64,000 nt of DNA from Phanerochaete sordida (GCA_019973155.2 BPQB01000001.1:496001-560000), one strand, 5' to 3'; positions 33,801 through 45,231 are shown, numbered from the stretch's first letter. The notes: generated by a model not told the origin, from the sequence alone. Numbers and translations are program-made.

Positions 33801-35647
33801 CGCCCGCCTGGGTATCCAGCTGTGAATGTGGCAGTGGGACGATTCGATCGCCATGCGGATGCCGGCATGTCCACACCCGCTGTGAGTACATTTCCGACGA
33901 CGTGCGTGAGACCACGCACCCACAGACCTCGGAAGCTCACAAATGATACGCGTACAGCATGGATGAGATGGTGCGAAGCGCGTGGCCAAGGACGAAAGCG
34001 GAGATGGACGGAGAGTACGTCGGAAGCCTCGCTTTGAACGCAAGGATCGAGAGCATGCCGGGCACGGCGCGCCAGGGGAAAGAACAGCGCGCAGCGGGGG
34101 TGCCGACCGCCAGCGCAGCCGAGACCGACGAGTGCGGGGCGTTGGAGCTGTACATGTGTTCCTGTACCTTCTGGTCAAGGCTTCCGTGTCCCCAGCCGCT
34201 CCAAGCGTTCTGCGGGTGCGGCATGCGCACTGCATCAGTCGCAGAATTTACTGCCAGAGTAGGAAACGGTAATAGAAGCCAGGCGGCGCATCGGATGAGT
34301 GAAAGGAGGCGCAGGGCGTTCGCGCAGACAGCAGGCGCGCTTCACCACGGTAAGCCAATTTGCGCAGGATAGAGCACGTTGGCGGGACATACCTACGTCA
34401 AGTTCAAGTCGCCGCCAGAGACTTCAAGATCTTCGAGAGCGCAACCAGGAGCACGGCAGGCTTGTGGAGGGTCCGCACGAGGCACAGTTGGTCGTAATCC
34501 GCCCTGCGCGTGGACCTTCGCGCGTTGCGGTGTGTGGGCTGGCTGCTTCTTGACAGTGCCTTACCTTTTTTAAAAGCCGCGCGCGGGACAGCTTGCTGAG
34601 TCAGAGGTGTCAGACAAATTCAGGAGTTTGCACAGGCGCCGCGCCAAGGTGGCTCGTTGGGAAGGTGAGTCCTCCCATGAACATGAGCTTCTGCCACAGC
34701 GCGTTCGTCCAGGGTTCGACCAGAGCAATGCATGGAAGAGAGAGATGTAAAATCCTGCATCAGACGAGGGGTGAGTGAATCTAACCAAATGGTCCTAAGT
34801 TTTCCTGCAAACCAATTGGCAGATTAGCTTACCTCCTCGTTCGGTGATGATCCTTGTGAGGCAGTGAGATGGGAAGAAGCCACAGAATGAGCGCATTATA
34901 GTACTTACACAGTTTAGGTCTAAACCTGCGTGTCGCGGCAATATCATGCCCGGCTTCACTGAGCTTCCGCGATATGCTCCGTAGTACACGTCTCGCTGAC
35001 GCCTAGGCCCTCGCTTCCGAGCTGAGCTCTGCAGCAGCTTGCTCTGCGCGCCATCAAATAATTCAATCTCGGCACAAGGTGCAAAATCGGGTCCGGAAAG
35101 CTCTTACATAGCACGACTGCGAACGCGGGACACAATACTGGCCCGGGGTGCTCGAGAAAGTACCTCACGCCCAGCGTTTCAGCTTGCTACGCTTAGCTGT
35201 GCTGCCGAGGTTGCGGTGTCCATGTCCTCCTTCTTAGGTGGGTGGTGCTCGCGGTGATAGCTGGAAATTGAAGGTCATCAGAGGTGCCGGTGAGGGAATG
35301 GAGCGAGCTGTGTTTGTCTCGCGCGGCCAGTCCTCACAATCGGACATTACCGCGCCACGAGGCTCCGATAGGCGCCAACGAAAACGGCCCCGTGTTAAGC
35401 CATGAATACCGTGACTGCTGAATCATTAATCAGGTTTTGACTGGGGTCCTTGCCAAGGTTACAGTGTAGCGGAGTTCCCTGCAAGGGTCACGACAAAGGT
35501 GCTGGCTAGAGTTCAAGTTCTGACAAGGGTCCGGAATGCTGACGACGCTTGACCAGGCGAGACGGCGCGCAGCCGGGATCGGCAAGAATTTGGGGCGGGG
35601 GGCTTTACACCAGCCGCCTGCATGTTCCTGTGCAGATCGCCTGCAAT
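33801..35647. other. Gene-poor region, no supported gene
   Basis: 1.85 kb of low coding potential. Short frames on both strands (up to 146 codons) have biased composition and no continuation. It may contain further eroded pieces of the GRP94 copy near its left edge. No transposase or reverse-transcriptase motif is recognisable. Confidence 0.4.
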
Positions 35648-35802
35648 AGCATCGATGCTGCGGTTCTGGACTAGTCTCGCGGCGCCAGCCGTAGCGGAGC
35701 GGGCCAAAGGCCTTCGGATCATTTGCCTCTCCGGCGATCCGACGCTCCTGAACGTCTGGTGGCTTTACCCCCGTGACCCCTAGATCGAGTCACACGCGTG
35801 AC
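35648..35802. repeat. Left arm of a 150-bp inverted repeat
   Basis: This arm is the imperfect reverse complement of 37218-37369. A 24-bp block at 35754-35777 is identical to the complement of 37243-37266 (starts GTCTGGTGGCTTTACC). Further shared blocks are ACTAGTCTCGC and CACGCGTGAC. The arms enclose about 1.4 kb and may be the termini of a non-autonomous DNA element. Confidence 0.75.
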
Positions 35803-37217
35803 ATGTCGCCTCCGTCCGCAGAATGTACTCTACCCGTTTTCTCATCCTTTCTCTATGTAACGCGTGTCAATCCATCCTCATCGAACAAACCCTTGCTGGT
35901 GACATTGAGACCCAACCCTCTCGCCGGCCGGATGCTCCTGTTTGCGTCGGCTGGCCGCGGGGCAAGTGCGCGCGCCCGCTTTGGCGTGGACGGCCCTCCG
36001 TGGGCAGGCAAAGCCTGGGCAAACCTGGGCTGCACTTGCGCGACATCACGAAGCAGCTCGTCGACAGCAATGGTGAGCTCGAGCGGCAGTGGCGTCTTCG
36101 AAGACGAGCCGAAGCCCGCAGTTTCGGCAGGGATAGCAGATAGAGGCGAAGAACAGGAGGGGCTGCCGGAGGGACGAAAGGGCGCGCGACAACGAGCACT
36201 GAGGGCAGGAAGGCGAGTGGCTGATACAAGGGAGTGGCTGATACACATTTTGGGGCACATAGGTGGCTCAAAACGTCGTAACTCGCAGGCCAGTGCTCGC
36301 GCGCGCGGCCAGGGGCAAAACCAGCCCACGGCCATTCTCTGCTCAGACCGCACGTTGAAGGCCATACCAAGCGAAGACGCGATGCCTACAGACACGACAG
36401 TCACTTCGCTTACACTTCCTTTGAATCCTGCACGTTCCGAAATCCTCTTCGCGCACGCTTCCCAGCTTCAAGTCCTCCACCGTTCGCGAGCGACCTCCCC
36501 TGCTCACACTTGAAGCTTGACTACTCGCGCCCAAGTACCCGCCGTCGCCTGCGTTGCAGCGCTTCAGATGGCGATATTGCAAGGAGCGACACGGAGACGC
36601 GGGCTCGTACATACTCGCGAACATGCCGCAGTCACAACAACACCGATCCCATCCTGGATGAGCTGCGCCAGGGCATCGTGCCGTGAACGCGTCCGAGTCG
36701 CCCGCACCGCACCTCAGACTCCGCTGCGCGTGCGTCACACAAATGCACACATGGTACACCAGCTAACGCGCTGGCCCGCGCTCGCGCTGCGCGGTGGCGT
36801 AAACGAGCCCGCCGACTTACGCGACGGCGCGACGCCAGCCTCGCGTCGTCTCGCCGATATTGAGCTCAGTCCGAGCCCTGTACACTCTCTGTCCAATCGT
36901 GCGCGCCCTCATTGACAGCCTCGCAGCGCTCCGCCCTCGAGCGTACTGCTCCGCGTTAGCTGCAGTCATGGGGTCGCGTCGCTTGCTTCTGTAGGTCGCA
37001 CCGCGGCCCGCCCTCTGCTGCCTTTTCATTTGCGAACCGCTGCACACCGGCATCGCGCACCACGACACACTCGATGAGGGTTAGACAAGGCAGACTAACA
37101 TATCCTATTCGCTTACACAATACATACATATATTTGCCCAATGTTGTGCGTCCTCCGCTTGTGAGAGACTGACAGCGAGCGGAACGGGTGAGGCACTCTC
37201 GGAGAGCACGCCATTTT
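35803..37217. mobile_element. 1.4-kb core between inverted repeats
   Basis: The core has overlapping open frames up to 246 codons on both strands, all with GC-rich shadow composition and no transposase signature such as DDE or GIY-YIG blocks that I can see. A short direct duplication (GGAGTGGCTGATACA) is present near 36230. With its flanking inverted arms it could be a non-autonomous transposon or a degraded inverted duplication. Target-site duplications were not found by eye. Confidence 0.4.
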
Positions 37218-37369
37218 GTCACGCGTGTGACCCGATGTAGGAGTCACGGGGGTAAAGCCACCAGACCTTCTGGGGCTCGGATGCACCGTCAGGTATCCCG
37301 CATCCGGATCTCCGATCAGCCCCGGAAGGTCTGGCTGGCGAGACTAGTTCTGGACGAAGGCTTGATGCT
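37218..37369. repeat. Right arm of the inverted repeat
   Basis: This is the partner of the arm at 35648-35802. It lies 15 bp left of the separate MITE-like element. The similarity is strongest toward the interior side and weaker at the outer end (GATGCT versus AGCATC), consistent with age-related divergence. Confidence 0.75.
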
Positions 37370-37384
37370 CGACCTGGACAAAAT

Positions 37385-37605
37385 TGTCGGAAAAGTTTTT
37401 TCCCGATCATGATAGGAGGCGCTCAAGTTGCGCTCAAGTTGCGCTCATTTTTGACTAAACTAGCTCTAAACTGGCTCTCACGCCCGCTCACGAAGCGCTC
37501 AAGACCAAAAATGAGCGAAAATCGCGTCGTGAGCGATCCTGAGCGCTCTTGAGTGATCATCAGACATTTACCTCCTATCACGATTCTGAAAAAACTTTTC
37601 CGACA
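37385..37605. mobile_element. MITE-like element, 221 bp
   Basis: Terminal inverted repeats of about 35 bp, TGTCGGAAAAGTTTTTTC at the left end and its complement GAAAAAACTTTTCCGACA at the right, bound the element. Both arms continue to TGATAGGAGG / CCTCCTATCA. The interior contains repeated GCGCTCA units (two adjacent copies of GCGCTCAAGTT) on the left and TGAGCG units on the right, so most of it could fold into a hairpin. It has no coding capacity. The size, long TIRs and palindromic interior match a miniature inverted-repeat transposable element. An obvious target-site duplication was not identified. Confidence 0.8.
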
Positions 37606-38487
37606 TCAATGCACTCGGCGGTCTCTAGAAGCTTTCGGGAAGACCCAGTGGCAGCTCATGAGGACAGCTCCAAGGTTGCTTGCGAGTGCACCTGATCCCC
37701 CATCGTGACCTCGGGCTGCTGGTGCGCCACATATCGCATCGGACTCGCCTAGTATGCGAAGTGACTCTGTTCGACGCCGAGGCACATGCCACTAGACTCT
37801 GGACGAATGAGGCACAGCGTGCGACGACGTTGAGCTGCGAAATTTCCAAAAGACAGCGGAGGCCAGGCTTCCATTCTTCACCTCACGAATTCTCTGCTTG
37901 CTGTGTTACGTATTCTGTTTGCAGGCTTCCATAGCATATGGCAAACTCGAGGGGCCCAAGCCGGTATGTCCACCCACAAAACCTCTTTATAATATTAATC
38001 GCTCATCGCTCCACGCTGAATTCAACATTGTACAAGCTTGCGTACTGCGTACGAACATCGAAGCAACGCGCTTCAAAGCGGCTGGCTCAGTGAGGCCTGG
38101 ACGCTGTCGGATAACGTTTGATGTGCGACGGGCTGCGAAACGCCGAGCATCCTGGAAATTAACAGCAGAGCGTGATCGTTCGAGGCATGGCTGGAAGAGT
38201 AGGATGCTCGAAATGAGCTCGGTAAGTGACGATAAATCAGAGTTCGGGGGCCCTTGCCCTCAGCTGACAGCTCAGGTGAATCGCCTGGCCGTACCTTTGC
38301 TCGGAGGAGTAACGCCCTCGCCGCTGGGTGACGTACTTTCAATTCCAAGGCCATCTCAAGCAGGTTTTCTCCGATAGGCCGCTAGCCAGATCGAGGTCGG
38401 ATGGACACGAGAGGCTGCTGCTGCCCCTCCTATAAGTATCGCGACTGCATCGTTATCCCTCTACTATCCTTCCGTCCTGCTCATACC
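37606..38487. other. Intergenic, possible coding relic
   Basis: About 880 bp before the DyP gene. One plus-strand frame near 37680-37850 (HRDLGLLVRHISHRTRLVCE) has protein-like composition but no initiation context or continuation; I do not recognise it. The remainder shows nothing. The last about 100 bp probably serve as DyP promoter. Confidence 0.35.
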
Positions 38488-40645
38488 ATGGACGTCGCGA
38501 TGACTGAGCCCCTCGATCAACGAAACCTGCAGTCTCTTTCTGGCCGCTCAATCGTCCCTTTGGTCCCTGCATCCATCACTAGACGCCCCGAGCATGTGGC
38601 TGCGCTCTCCTTGGACGTGCAGCAACGTCTCAGCACTGAGTCTGAGCTCGCTCCTCAAGATGGAGACCTACCTGATTTGGAGAACGTCCAAGGGGACGTC
38701 ATTTATCTATTTCCCAAGGTATGTCTCGACGCTACTGATTACAGTTGCATATCTCATATTTCAGCCAATAGAAATACGAGAGCTTCATTTTCTTCAGAGT
38801 TAAGGACGTTCGACAGTTCAAGACCGCTTTGAACGAGTTCAAACCGTCATCGTCGCTCGACGTACTCAGGTTCCTTCACCGTCTCGGCGACGCCAAACGC
38901 CATGCCAGAGGGCAGCGTATCGACATCATTCCCGTTACATTCTACCAGATAGCCTTCACGCGCATGGGCATGAACTACATGGGCGAAAAGGAGGCCACCG
39001 GTGACGTCCGCTTTGATCAGCGTGCCATGCGAGACGACAAAGATTACCTTGGTGATCAGATGGAATGGGACGCAGCCTTCAACAAGCCCAATCCGGACCC
39101 TCAGCACGGCTCCGCGAACAGGGATGAGGGCGCGCTTCATGGTGTGATCACAACCGCGGGGAGCGGTGAGCACAGCTACTGCTAGCCCATTCGAACGCAG
39201 ATGTGCTCATGTCACAAACTTCGTAGATCCGGTATCGTGCGCTCAGGCTACAGAGGCCGCTCTCAAGCTGTTCGGGATGTCCATCGACGTCATCCTGACC
39301 CTAGAGGGTACAATACGTCCCGCACCTTGGGCGGGACACGAGCACTTTGGGTACAAAGACGGTATATCGCAACCCTCGCTGCGGTAAGCACGTCTCCTGT
39401 AAAGAACGATGCACTAGTGTTCATATCCCCTCTCTCCGACAGCCAGCTCAGCGATCCCTATCCTGGGCAGGTCCAGGTAGACCCTGGTGTCATCATCCAT
39501 GGATACAAAGGTGATCCTCTCGTGGACGATCCTTACGCGACCCACAAGCGGCCCGCCTGGGCACGAGATGGCACGATCATGGTCTTCCGAAAGCTCCAAC
39601 AGTTTGTCCCCGAATTCGATGATTATCTTAACAGAAACGGCAAACGCTGGAAGGAGTTCTCGCCCAACGGCGCTGCGGATGACTTGACCGACAAGGAGGG
39701 TACGGAGCTTTGGGGAGCGCGCATGATAGGGCGCTGGAAGTCTGTGAGTCCTCCAGTTCGCCGCTGATCGACCGCATAAGCTGACTGTCGTCTCAGGGCG
39801 CACCTGTGCAGCTATGCCCCGTGCGCGATAGCGCAAAGGTGGCAGCCGATCCGGAGCAGAACAACAACTTCGACTACCACATTCGAGATAACCCTAAGGT
39901 CTCGCCGACCGCACTCACCGGCCTCTACTGCCCCTTCAATTCTCATACAAGGAAGACGGTACCACGTAGCCTGGATCCGTACATTCAGCAACGGTATCTA
40001 GAGTCGGGGATGATCACTCGTGCAGGTCTACCATATGGTCCAGAAGTAAGCTACGTTTACGAACGTCGGTATTTTTCGCATGCTGAAACTTATCTTGTCA
40101 GGTCACAGACCAGGAAAGGGCGAGCAACGAGACCAGCAAGGACCCTAGCAAGGAGCGTGGGCTCCTCTTCATTTCGTACCAGTCCAGTCTCGACCAAGGT
40201 TTTGTGCGTCAGACCGCCACTTTCGCGAACAACGACTTCTTCCCGATGATCTCTATGGCTCCAACTCGACAAGGTGCGGGTGTCGCCGCTGTTGAACCGA
40301 AGGATTTTATGTTAAATCCATGTTGCAATAGGCCAGGACACCGTCATTGGTGGTCCTCCTCCTCCGAAATCGGCATCGGCCTATACCGAGGTTCAATTTG
40401 TGGGAACACCTGATTCTGCGCTCCCTAGAACAGGTGACCAGGTGAACTGGACGCTTACTTCGCGGACGACAGGCGAAAGGATCTCGGTTTCCGGTTTCGC
40501 GGGTGTCAAACCTCCAGGGGCAGACAATCCGCCCGGTATACCCCAGGAGTTTTTCGTGACCTCTCACGGTGGCGAGTACTTCTTCGTGCCGCCGATCAAG
40601 ACACTGAAGTCATGGGCGAATGACGGAAGGGTCGCGGCGCTGTAG
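38488..40645 (+). CDS. DyP-type (dye-decolorizing) heme peroxidase
   Basis: Seven exons (38488-38718, 38772-39165, 39227-39383, 39443-39743, 39797-40045, 40102-40273, 40332-40645) encode 605 residues. Features in order: NVQGDVIYLFPKKYESFIFF at the start of the domain, HGVITTAGS, the heme-pocket GxxDG motif in HFGYKDGISQP with its catalytic Asp, PAWARDGTIMVFRKLQQFVP, a GLLFISYQSSLDQGFV block, and C-terminal FFVTSHGGEYFFVPPI. These are typical of fungal DyPs, which use H2O2 to oxidise dyes and lignin-related phenolics. No clear secretion signal is seen; an upstream in-frame Met at 38401 would add a Cys-rich 29-residue extension. The third exon's acceptor (TTCGTAG) was chosen because the nearer CAG leads to a stop. 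Confidence 0.9.
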
Positions 40646-40880
40646 ATATCCAAAGTAGTGTCTTGCATATGCATGTTTGGCTGGCTTCACTGAACAAACA
40701 TACTGCTGTTGTCTTTGACACTCGGTGGTTGGAAGACCCCCGTCGGCACATACAGTATCGAGCACGATTACGTGCTTCCGTGAGCTACCGTGAGCACGCG
40801 ATGCACAGGGCATCATGCGCGTGAGCGACCGTGAACGACTGTGCGCGCCCTGACACAGGAACTCACTTCCCACAGCGGGG

Positions 40881-41240
40881 CCGCTGAAGCAGGCCTAAAG
40901 GACCTCTGGACGCCGGTCCATGGCAAGTGGTTGCCTGTGCCCTTTCCGCGTGCGACGACCCTGAGGCACGTCCGCGTCGAGCTGCTCAACATGGGCCTGG
41001 AGGACGTCTGGCTCGATGTGCTCTGTAGGGCAGAGAGGAGGACGAAGCGCGGCGCAGGGAACAGTGGAAGATTGATGTGCCCACGAGCGGGCACATCTAC
41101 CAAGGGCAGCCTCAGGTCGACCATACGTGTCCGGCGAGGAGGCTCTGTAAAAGAGCCGACACGGTGATCGATACATGGCGGCGGTGGACAACATGCGGGA
41201 GAGTGGGAAGGCCTTCACGTGCGCGCGACGACGGCTAGGT
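40881..41240 (+). pseudogene. Decayed HET-domain gene remnant
   Basis: The remnant aligns with the intact HET protein at 47.3-49.6 kb. KDLWTPVHGKWLPVPFPRAT, then RHVRVELLNMGLEDVWLDVL, matches its HET core. A roughly 11-base loss directly after 'DVLC' shifts the frame. At 'PQVDH' the sequence jumps to the extreme C-terminus (SGEEAL-stop-KSRHGDRYMAAVDNM, KAFTCARR). Thus there are a frameshift, a large internal deletion of several hundred codons and a nonsense codon where the paralogue has Gln. Nothing functional is expected. The remnant points tail-to-tail at the intact GRP94 gene. Confidence 0.85.
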
Positions 41241-41708
41241 GTAGGATTTATACGAGCTGCACGCGATCCAATAATCGTCTTAGAGTCGTGTGTATGTTGA
41301 AACCACATATTCGCCGCTCGGCTTGATCTACGCAGGGTGCAAGCGCGAGCCGCACTGCGCACGTCTGGGGAAGAACAGTCCGAAGACCGCAGCGCCACGA
41401 CTCGGGGGCACAATGCGTTTCGGCGAGCGCTGCTCGCCTTCTGCGACCGCGATTTGCTTGGTGAGTGCAGGGCTATCTGCGTTGCAGGATGGACGTACCA
41501 GGAGCGGCGGACTTCAAGCTCCTCTGTGCCGCGATGAGACGGCAGGCCAGCCTTCGACCAGGGTCAAGTAATCACGAAGCGTGCAGCACGCAGCTAAGCT
41601 TGAGAGTCAAAGCAAGAGCCCGGGCGCGGGGTATGAAGCAAACATGAGCGGGTATATTCCTTCCCTAGTACACAAATAAATCCATCAGAAGATGCACCAA
41701 TTTTTGGC
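41241..41708. other. Intergenic between HET remnant and GRP94 stop
   Basis: 468 bp. A short plus-strand stretch near 41430-41510 (LLAFCDRDLLGECRAICVAG) has protein-like composition and could be another relic, but I cannot align it. No other feature is evident. Confidence 0.35.
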
Positions 41709-44312
41709 TCAGAGCTCGTCATGGCTCTCGACCTTCCACGCCGTCTGCGCCTCCTCCGCGACGTCCTCAAGGACGGGCTCGCCGACCTTGAGCCCGAGCA
41801 TCTCGGGGTCGAGCTGCACATGCGTCTCGTCGAACGCGAAGTCGTCCTCCTCCGGCAGCGCGGGCGCGACGGGCGGCGCGGGCTTGACGCGCGCGTCCGT
41901 CGGCGCGTGCTCGGACACGCCGAGCGAGCGCCGCAGGATGCGGTCGACGCGCGCGAAGAAGTCGTGCGAGTCCGGCACCTCGAAGCCCGAGCGCACGAGC
42001 GCGCCGTCGATGAGCACGCTCGTGACCTCGCGCAGCTCCGCCTCGGCGTCGAGGTCGCGCTCCGCGTCGTCGCCCGCGGGCAGCTGCTCGACGCGCTTCA
42101 GCAGGCCCTCGATGAGCGGCGAGCGCGGATTGATCTCGAGCGTCTTCATTTTCTTCGCGAAGTCGTGGACGACGCGTTTATTTTCTTGACCCTGGTTTTG
42201 TGCGTCTGCAGAGGGGTCAGTAGGGGTCGCTCGGAGGCATAGGCCGGCACGTACTGAGCATCTTCTCCATGTTGGCGGTGTAGCCGTAGGCGTCTGCGAC
42301 GATGGCGCAGGGCGAGGTGACGAGGCGGTTCGAGATCACGACGTTCCGGACAGCGTCCTTCGCCTCGTTCTTGAACCACTCGAGGAGCGGCTTGTACTGC
42401 TCCGTGAGCTCCTTCTGCCGCTCCTTCTCCTCCTCGGGATCCTCCTCTTCGTCGCCGAACTTGAGGCCCGCCTTCGCGACGTCCTGGAACGGCAGCTTCT
42501 TCCACGTGCGCACGCTCTGCACGAAGATCTCGTCGAGCGGCTGGCCGAGCAGGAGGACCTCGTACCCGCGCGCGTGCAGCTTCTCGACGAAGACGCTCTT
42601 CGCGAGCGCCTCGGGCGTCTTGCCCATGTCCGCGAGGTAGAAGATCTGCTTCTGGCCCTGCTTGCGGCCCTCGACGTAGCGGTCGAGGCTCGTCTCGTTG
42701 CGCTGGTTGCTCGGGAAGCGCACGAGCGGCGCGATGCGCTCGCGGTTCTTCGTGTCCTCGACCGCACCGAGCTTGAGCGCGTTGTTGTACACCTGGCTCA
42801 CGCGCCACCACGCGAGCTCCTCCTCGCTCATCTCCGCGTCGTCGCCGAGCACGTCGAGCTCGCCGACGTGCGCCGCCTTCTCCGCGATCTTCGCGAGCGT
42901 TTGGATGAGCCGCTTCACGATGATGCTCTTGAGCTGCTTCAGGAACCGCGTGGACTGCAGCGTCTCGCGCGAGACGTTCAGCGGCAGGTCGTCCGCATCG
43001 ACGACGACCTTGACCCAGCTCGCCCACTTTGGCAGCGCGTCCTCGCCGAGGTCGCTCGTGATGAACACGCGCTTGACCATGAGACGGATATCGGCGGTGG
43101 TCTGCGGGTTCTGCCAGAAGGAGTCGTCGAGACGCGACGGAATGTAGAGAATGGCCTTGAATGAGGTGCCGGCAGAGTCGCCGGAGAAGTGGGCCCAGCC
43201 GAGAGGCTTCTCGTAGTCCTTGAATGTTGACTGGTAGAACAGTTCGTATTCCTCCTCAGTGACGGTCTTCGGGTCGCTGGAGGGGAATGAGCAGACGTCT
43301 CGCGCAGACGATCTCCGATACTCACCGCATCCAGATCGGTGGCTGCGAGTTGAGGTGAACCCATTCCTCGACAGTCACCGACTTGGTCTTCTTCGGCTTC
43401 TCCTCTTCTTCCTCGACGTCCTCAACAACTGCCTCGTCTTCATCCTCATCTTCAGACTTCGGCTTCTCAGTAACCTCCTCCTCCTCCTCGTCGACCGGAA
43501 CCTCTTCGGTGCGGGTAGTGTGAAGGTAGATTGGGAAGGCTGTCGCGAAGCTCGAGTGCTTGCTGACCAGCTCGGTAACTCGGAGGGTATCGAGGTACTC
43601 GAGGGCGTCTTCCTTGAGAATGAGCGTGATTTCTGTGCCGCGGCCGAGGACGTTGCCCCGCGGGTCGGGGTAGACCTCGAACGTGCTCTCGTCGGACGAG
43701 GACGAGAAGACGTACTGCTGGGGCTGCGGGTTCTTCGGAGACTTGGCTGCGAGGGAGGCGACGTAGACCTTGTCGGCGACGAGGAAGCTGGAGTAGAAGC
43801 CGAGGCCGAATGCACCAATGAGGTTGCCGGTGCCGGTACTGTCTGAGCTCTCCGCGCGCGCGAGGAATTCGGAAGTGCCAGATTTCGCTAGTGTACCGAG
43901 ATTCGCGGTAAGCTCGTCGGCGTTCATGCCGATTCCGGTGTCACGGATGACGAGCTTCGCGGTGCCATCTTCGTCCTTGAATGCTTTGATGGTGATGTTC
44001 ATGGATTCTGCACCCTCGAGCACCTCTGGGACCGTGAGGGACGTAAGGCGGAGCTTTTCGAGGGCATCGTTGGCGTTGGAGATGAGTTCACGTAGGAAGA
44101 CGTCGCGGTGGGAGTAGAGACTGTTGATGACGATCTTTCTTAGACGGGCGACGTCGCTCTGCGAGTGCAAACGTCAGGTCATGGTCTTCAGGACGTTATT
44201 TACACACTGCAGAACATACCTGATAGTCATATTTCTGTGTGCCGTCAGCCAGGACGAGTAGACTGGCCGCGAGGACGGTGAAGGACAGGAGGAAAGCGCG
44301 GAAGACCCGCAT
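41709..44312 (-). CDS. GRP94-type ER HSP90 chaperone
   Basis: Four exons (44312-44220, 44158-43326, 43276-42255, 42205-41709) join to 814 residues. A signal peptide (RAFLLSFTVLAASLLVLA) and a C-terminal HDEL retention signal place it in the ER lumen. The N-domain ATPase has RELISNANDALEKLRL, DTGIGM, GTLAKSGT and GAFGLGFYSSFLVADKVYV. A strongly acidic Glu/Asp linker precedes the middle domain (PPIWMRDP, FITSDLGEDALPKW, catalytic Arg in LNVSRETLQ). The C-terminal dimerisation part includes INPRSPLIEGLLKRVE. GRP94 folds a limited set of secreted and membrane clients using ATP. The class is absent from the yeasts used as models. A TGACGTGTCA element lies about 105 bp upstream. Confidence 0.95.
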
Positions 44313-44416
44313 GGTGAGCGTCGGCCTCCGAGTCGCAGTGAAGGAAGGGAGCGAGGACGAGCAGGCGCAAACGTGGCGACCGCCCAGTTATACTTCGGGC
44401 GACAATTCTCGAATAA

Positions 44417-44426
44417 TGACGTGTCA
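44417..44426. promoter_or_regulatory. UPRE-like TGACGTGTCA palindrome
   Basis: The 10-bp palindrome contains TGACGTG, the core of the unfolded-protein-response element bound by Hac1/XBP1-type bZIP factors. It lies about 105 bp upstream of the GRP94 ATG, in the range expected for a promoter element, so induction by ER stress is likely. This is based on motif identity only; such a core also fits other bZIP proteins. Confidence 0.5.
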
Positions 44427-45231
44427 CTTTCCTGCCCGAACGAGATGCGGGACGCGATCACGCGTCAGTCACGCGCCCGCCGCCGAGGTTCTCCCGCCCG
44501 CTCTTGCCATCCGCGGCATCCGTCGGGCGACGGGGCGGCTTCTCACATCGTCCAGCCCTTTCCCGAACCTCCACCTGCCTCGACCATGTGAGTGTCCCGG
44601 AAAATGGAACAGCATGTCCTTAGATCACGGATCTCACATTCAAATCAATCTCAAGCTTCAGTTCATTGACAATGAATGGCTTCCGCTAACGAGACCACCC
44701 TGCCGCTTACCCGAGCCAGAGATCGATCTAGAGCGACACAAGACGAAAGTCTGCAGCCCGAAGCGCACCCATCTCCTGCGGTGGGGGCTCCGTACGTTTG
44801 AAACTTGTACGTCAGTGCCGGCCCTACACCTCATCCGATCAAAGCCTTCTGTTCAACTAGCTCAGACCCTATCCCGCACGAGAACGTTACTCATGCCATG
44901 ATGTCGCGGAAGAATAAGCACCTTCTTCAAATCTACGCCTCTCGGGTCGTCTGGCCGCGGGCGACGCAAGTTCAGTTCGCTGGCAACGTCTTATCGGCAT
45001 GCCTCATGTCGTAAGTGATGCAGCATCCCTCACCACGCCCTACTCAGGGAGGCACCAGGGCCTAGTTGATCCCTCGAATTGGCCACATGCTGCCTCTTCA
45101 GTACAAGCCCGGAGTTCCAGAGTCTCTGAACAATCAGACTTCCATCACAAGCACACCATGCCATCATTGCGGCCGCTATACTTAAACTATGGAGACGATG
45201 GGATTTTCGCTCTCGACATTCCTGCCCCGCG
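44427..45231. other. Divergent intergenic region
   Basis: About 800 bp between the GRP94 promoter and the P450 start. No coding region is supported. It presumably holds the P450 promoter; TATACTTAAAC at about 45175 is a candidate TATA-like sequence. Confidence 0.4.

Noticed and set aside
35773..36513. 246-codon frame inside the inverted-repeat core as a possible transposase
   Set aside because: No catalytic DDE-type spacing or DNA-binding motif; equally long frames occur on the opposite strand, indicating base-composition effects.
42146..43027. 293-codon minus-strand frame overlapping GRP94
   Set aside because: Same strand as GRP94 but another frame; Arg/Ala repeats are typical of a GC-rich shadow of the HSP90 exon.
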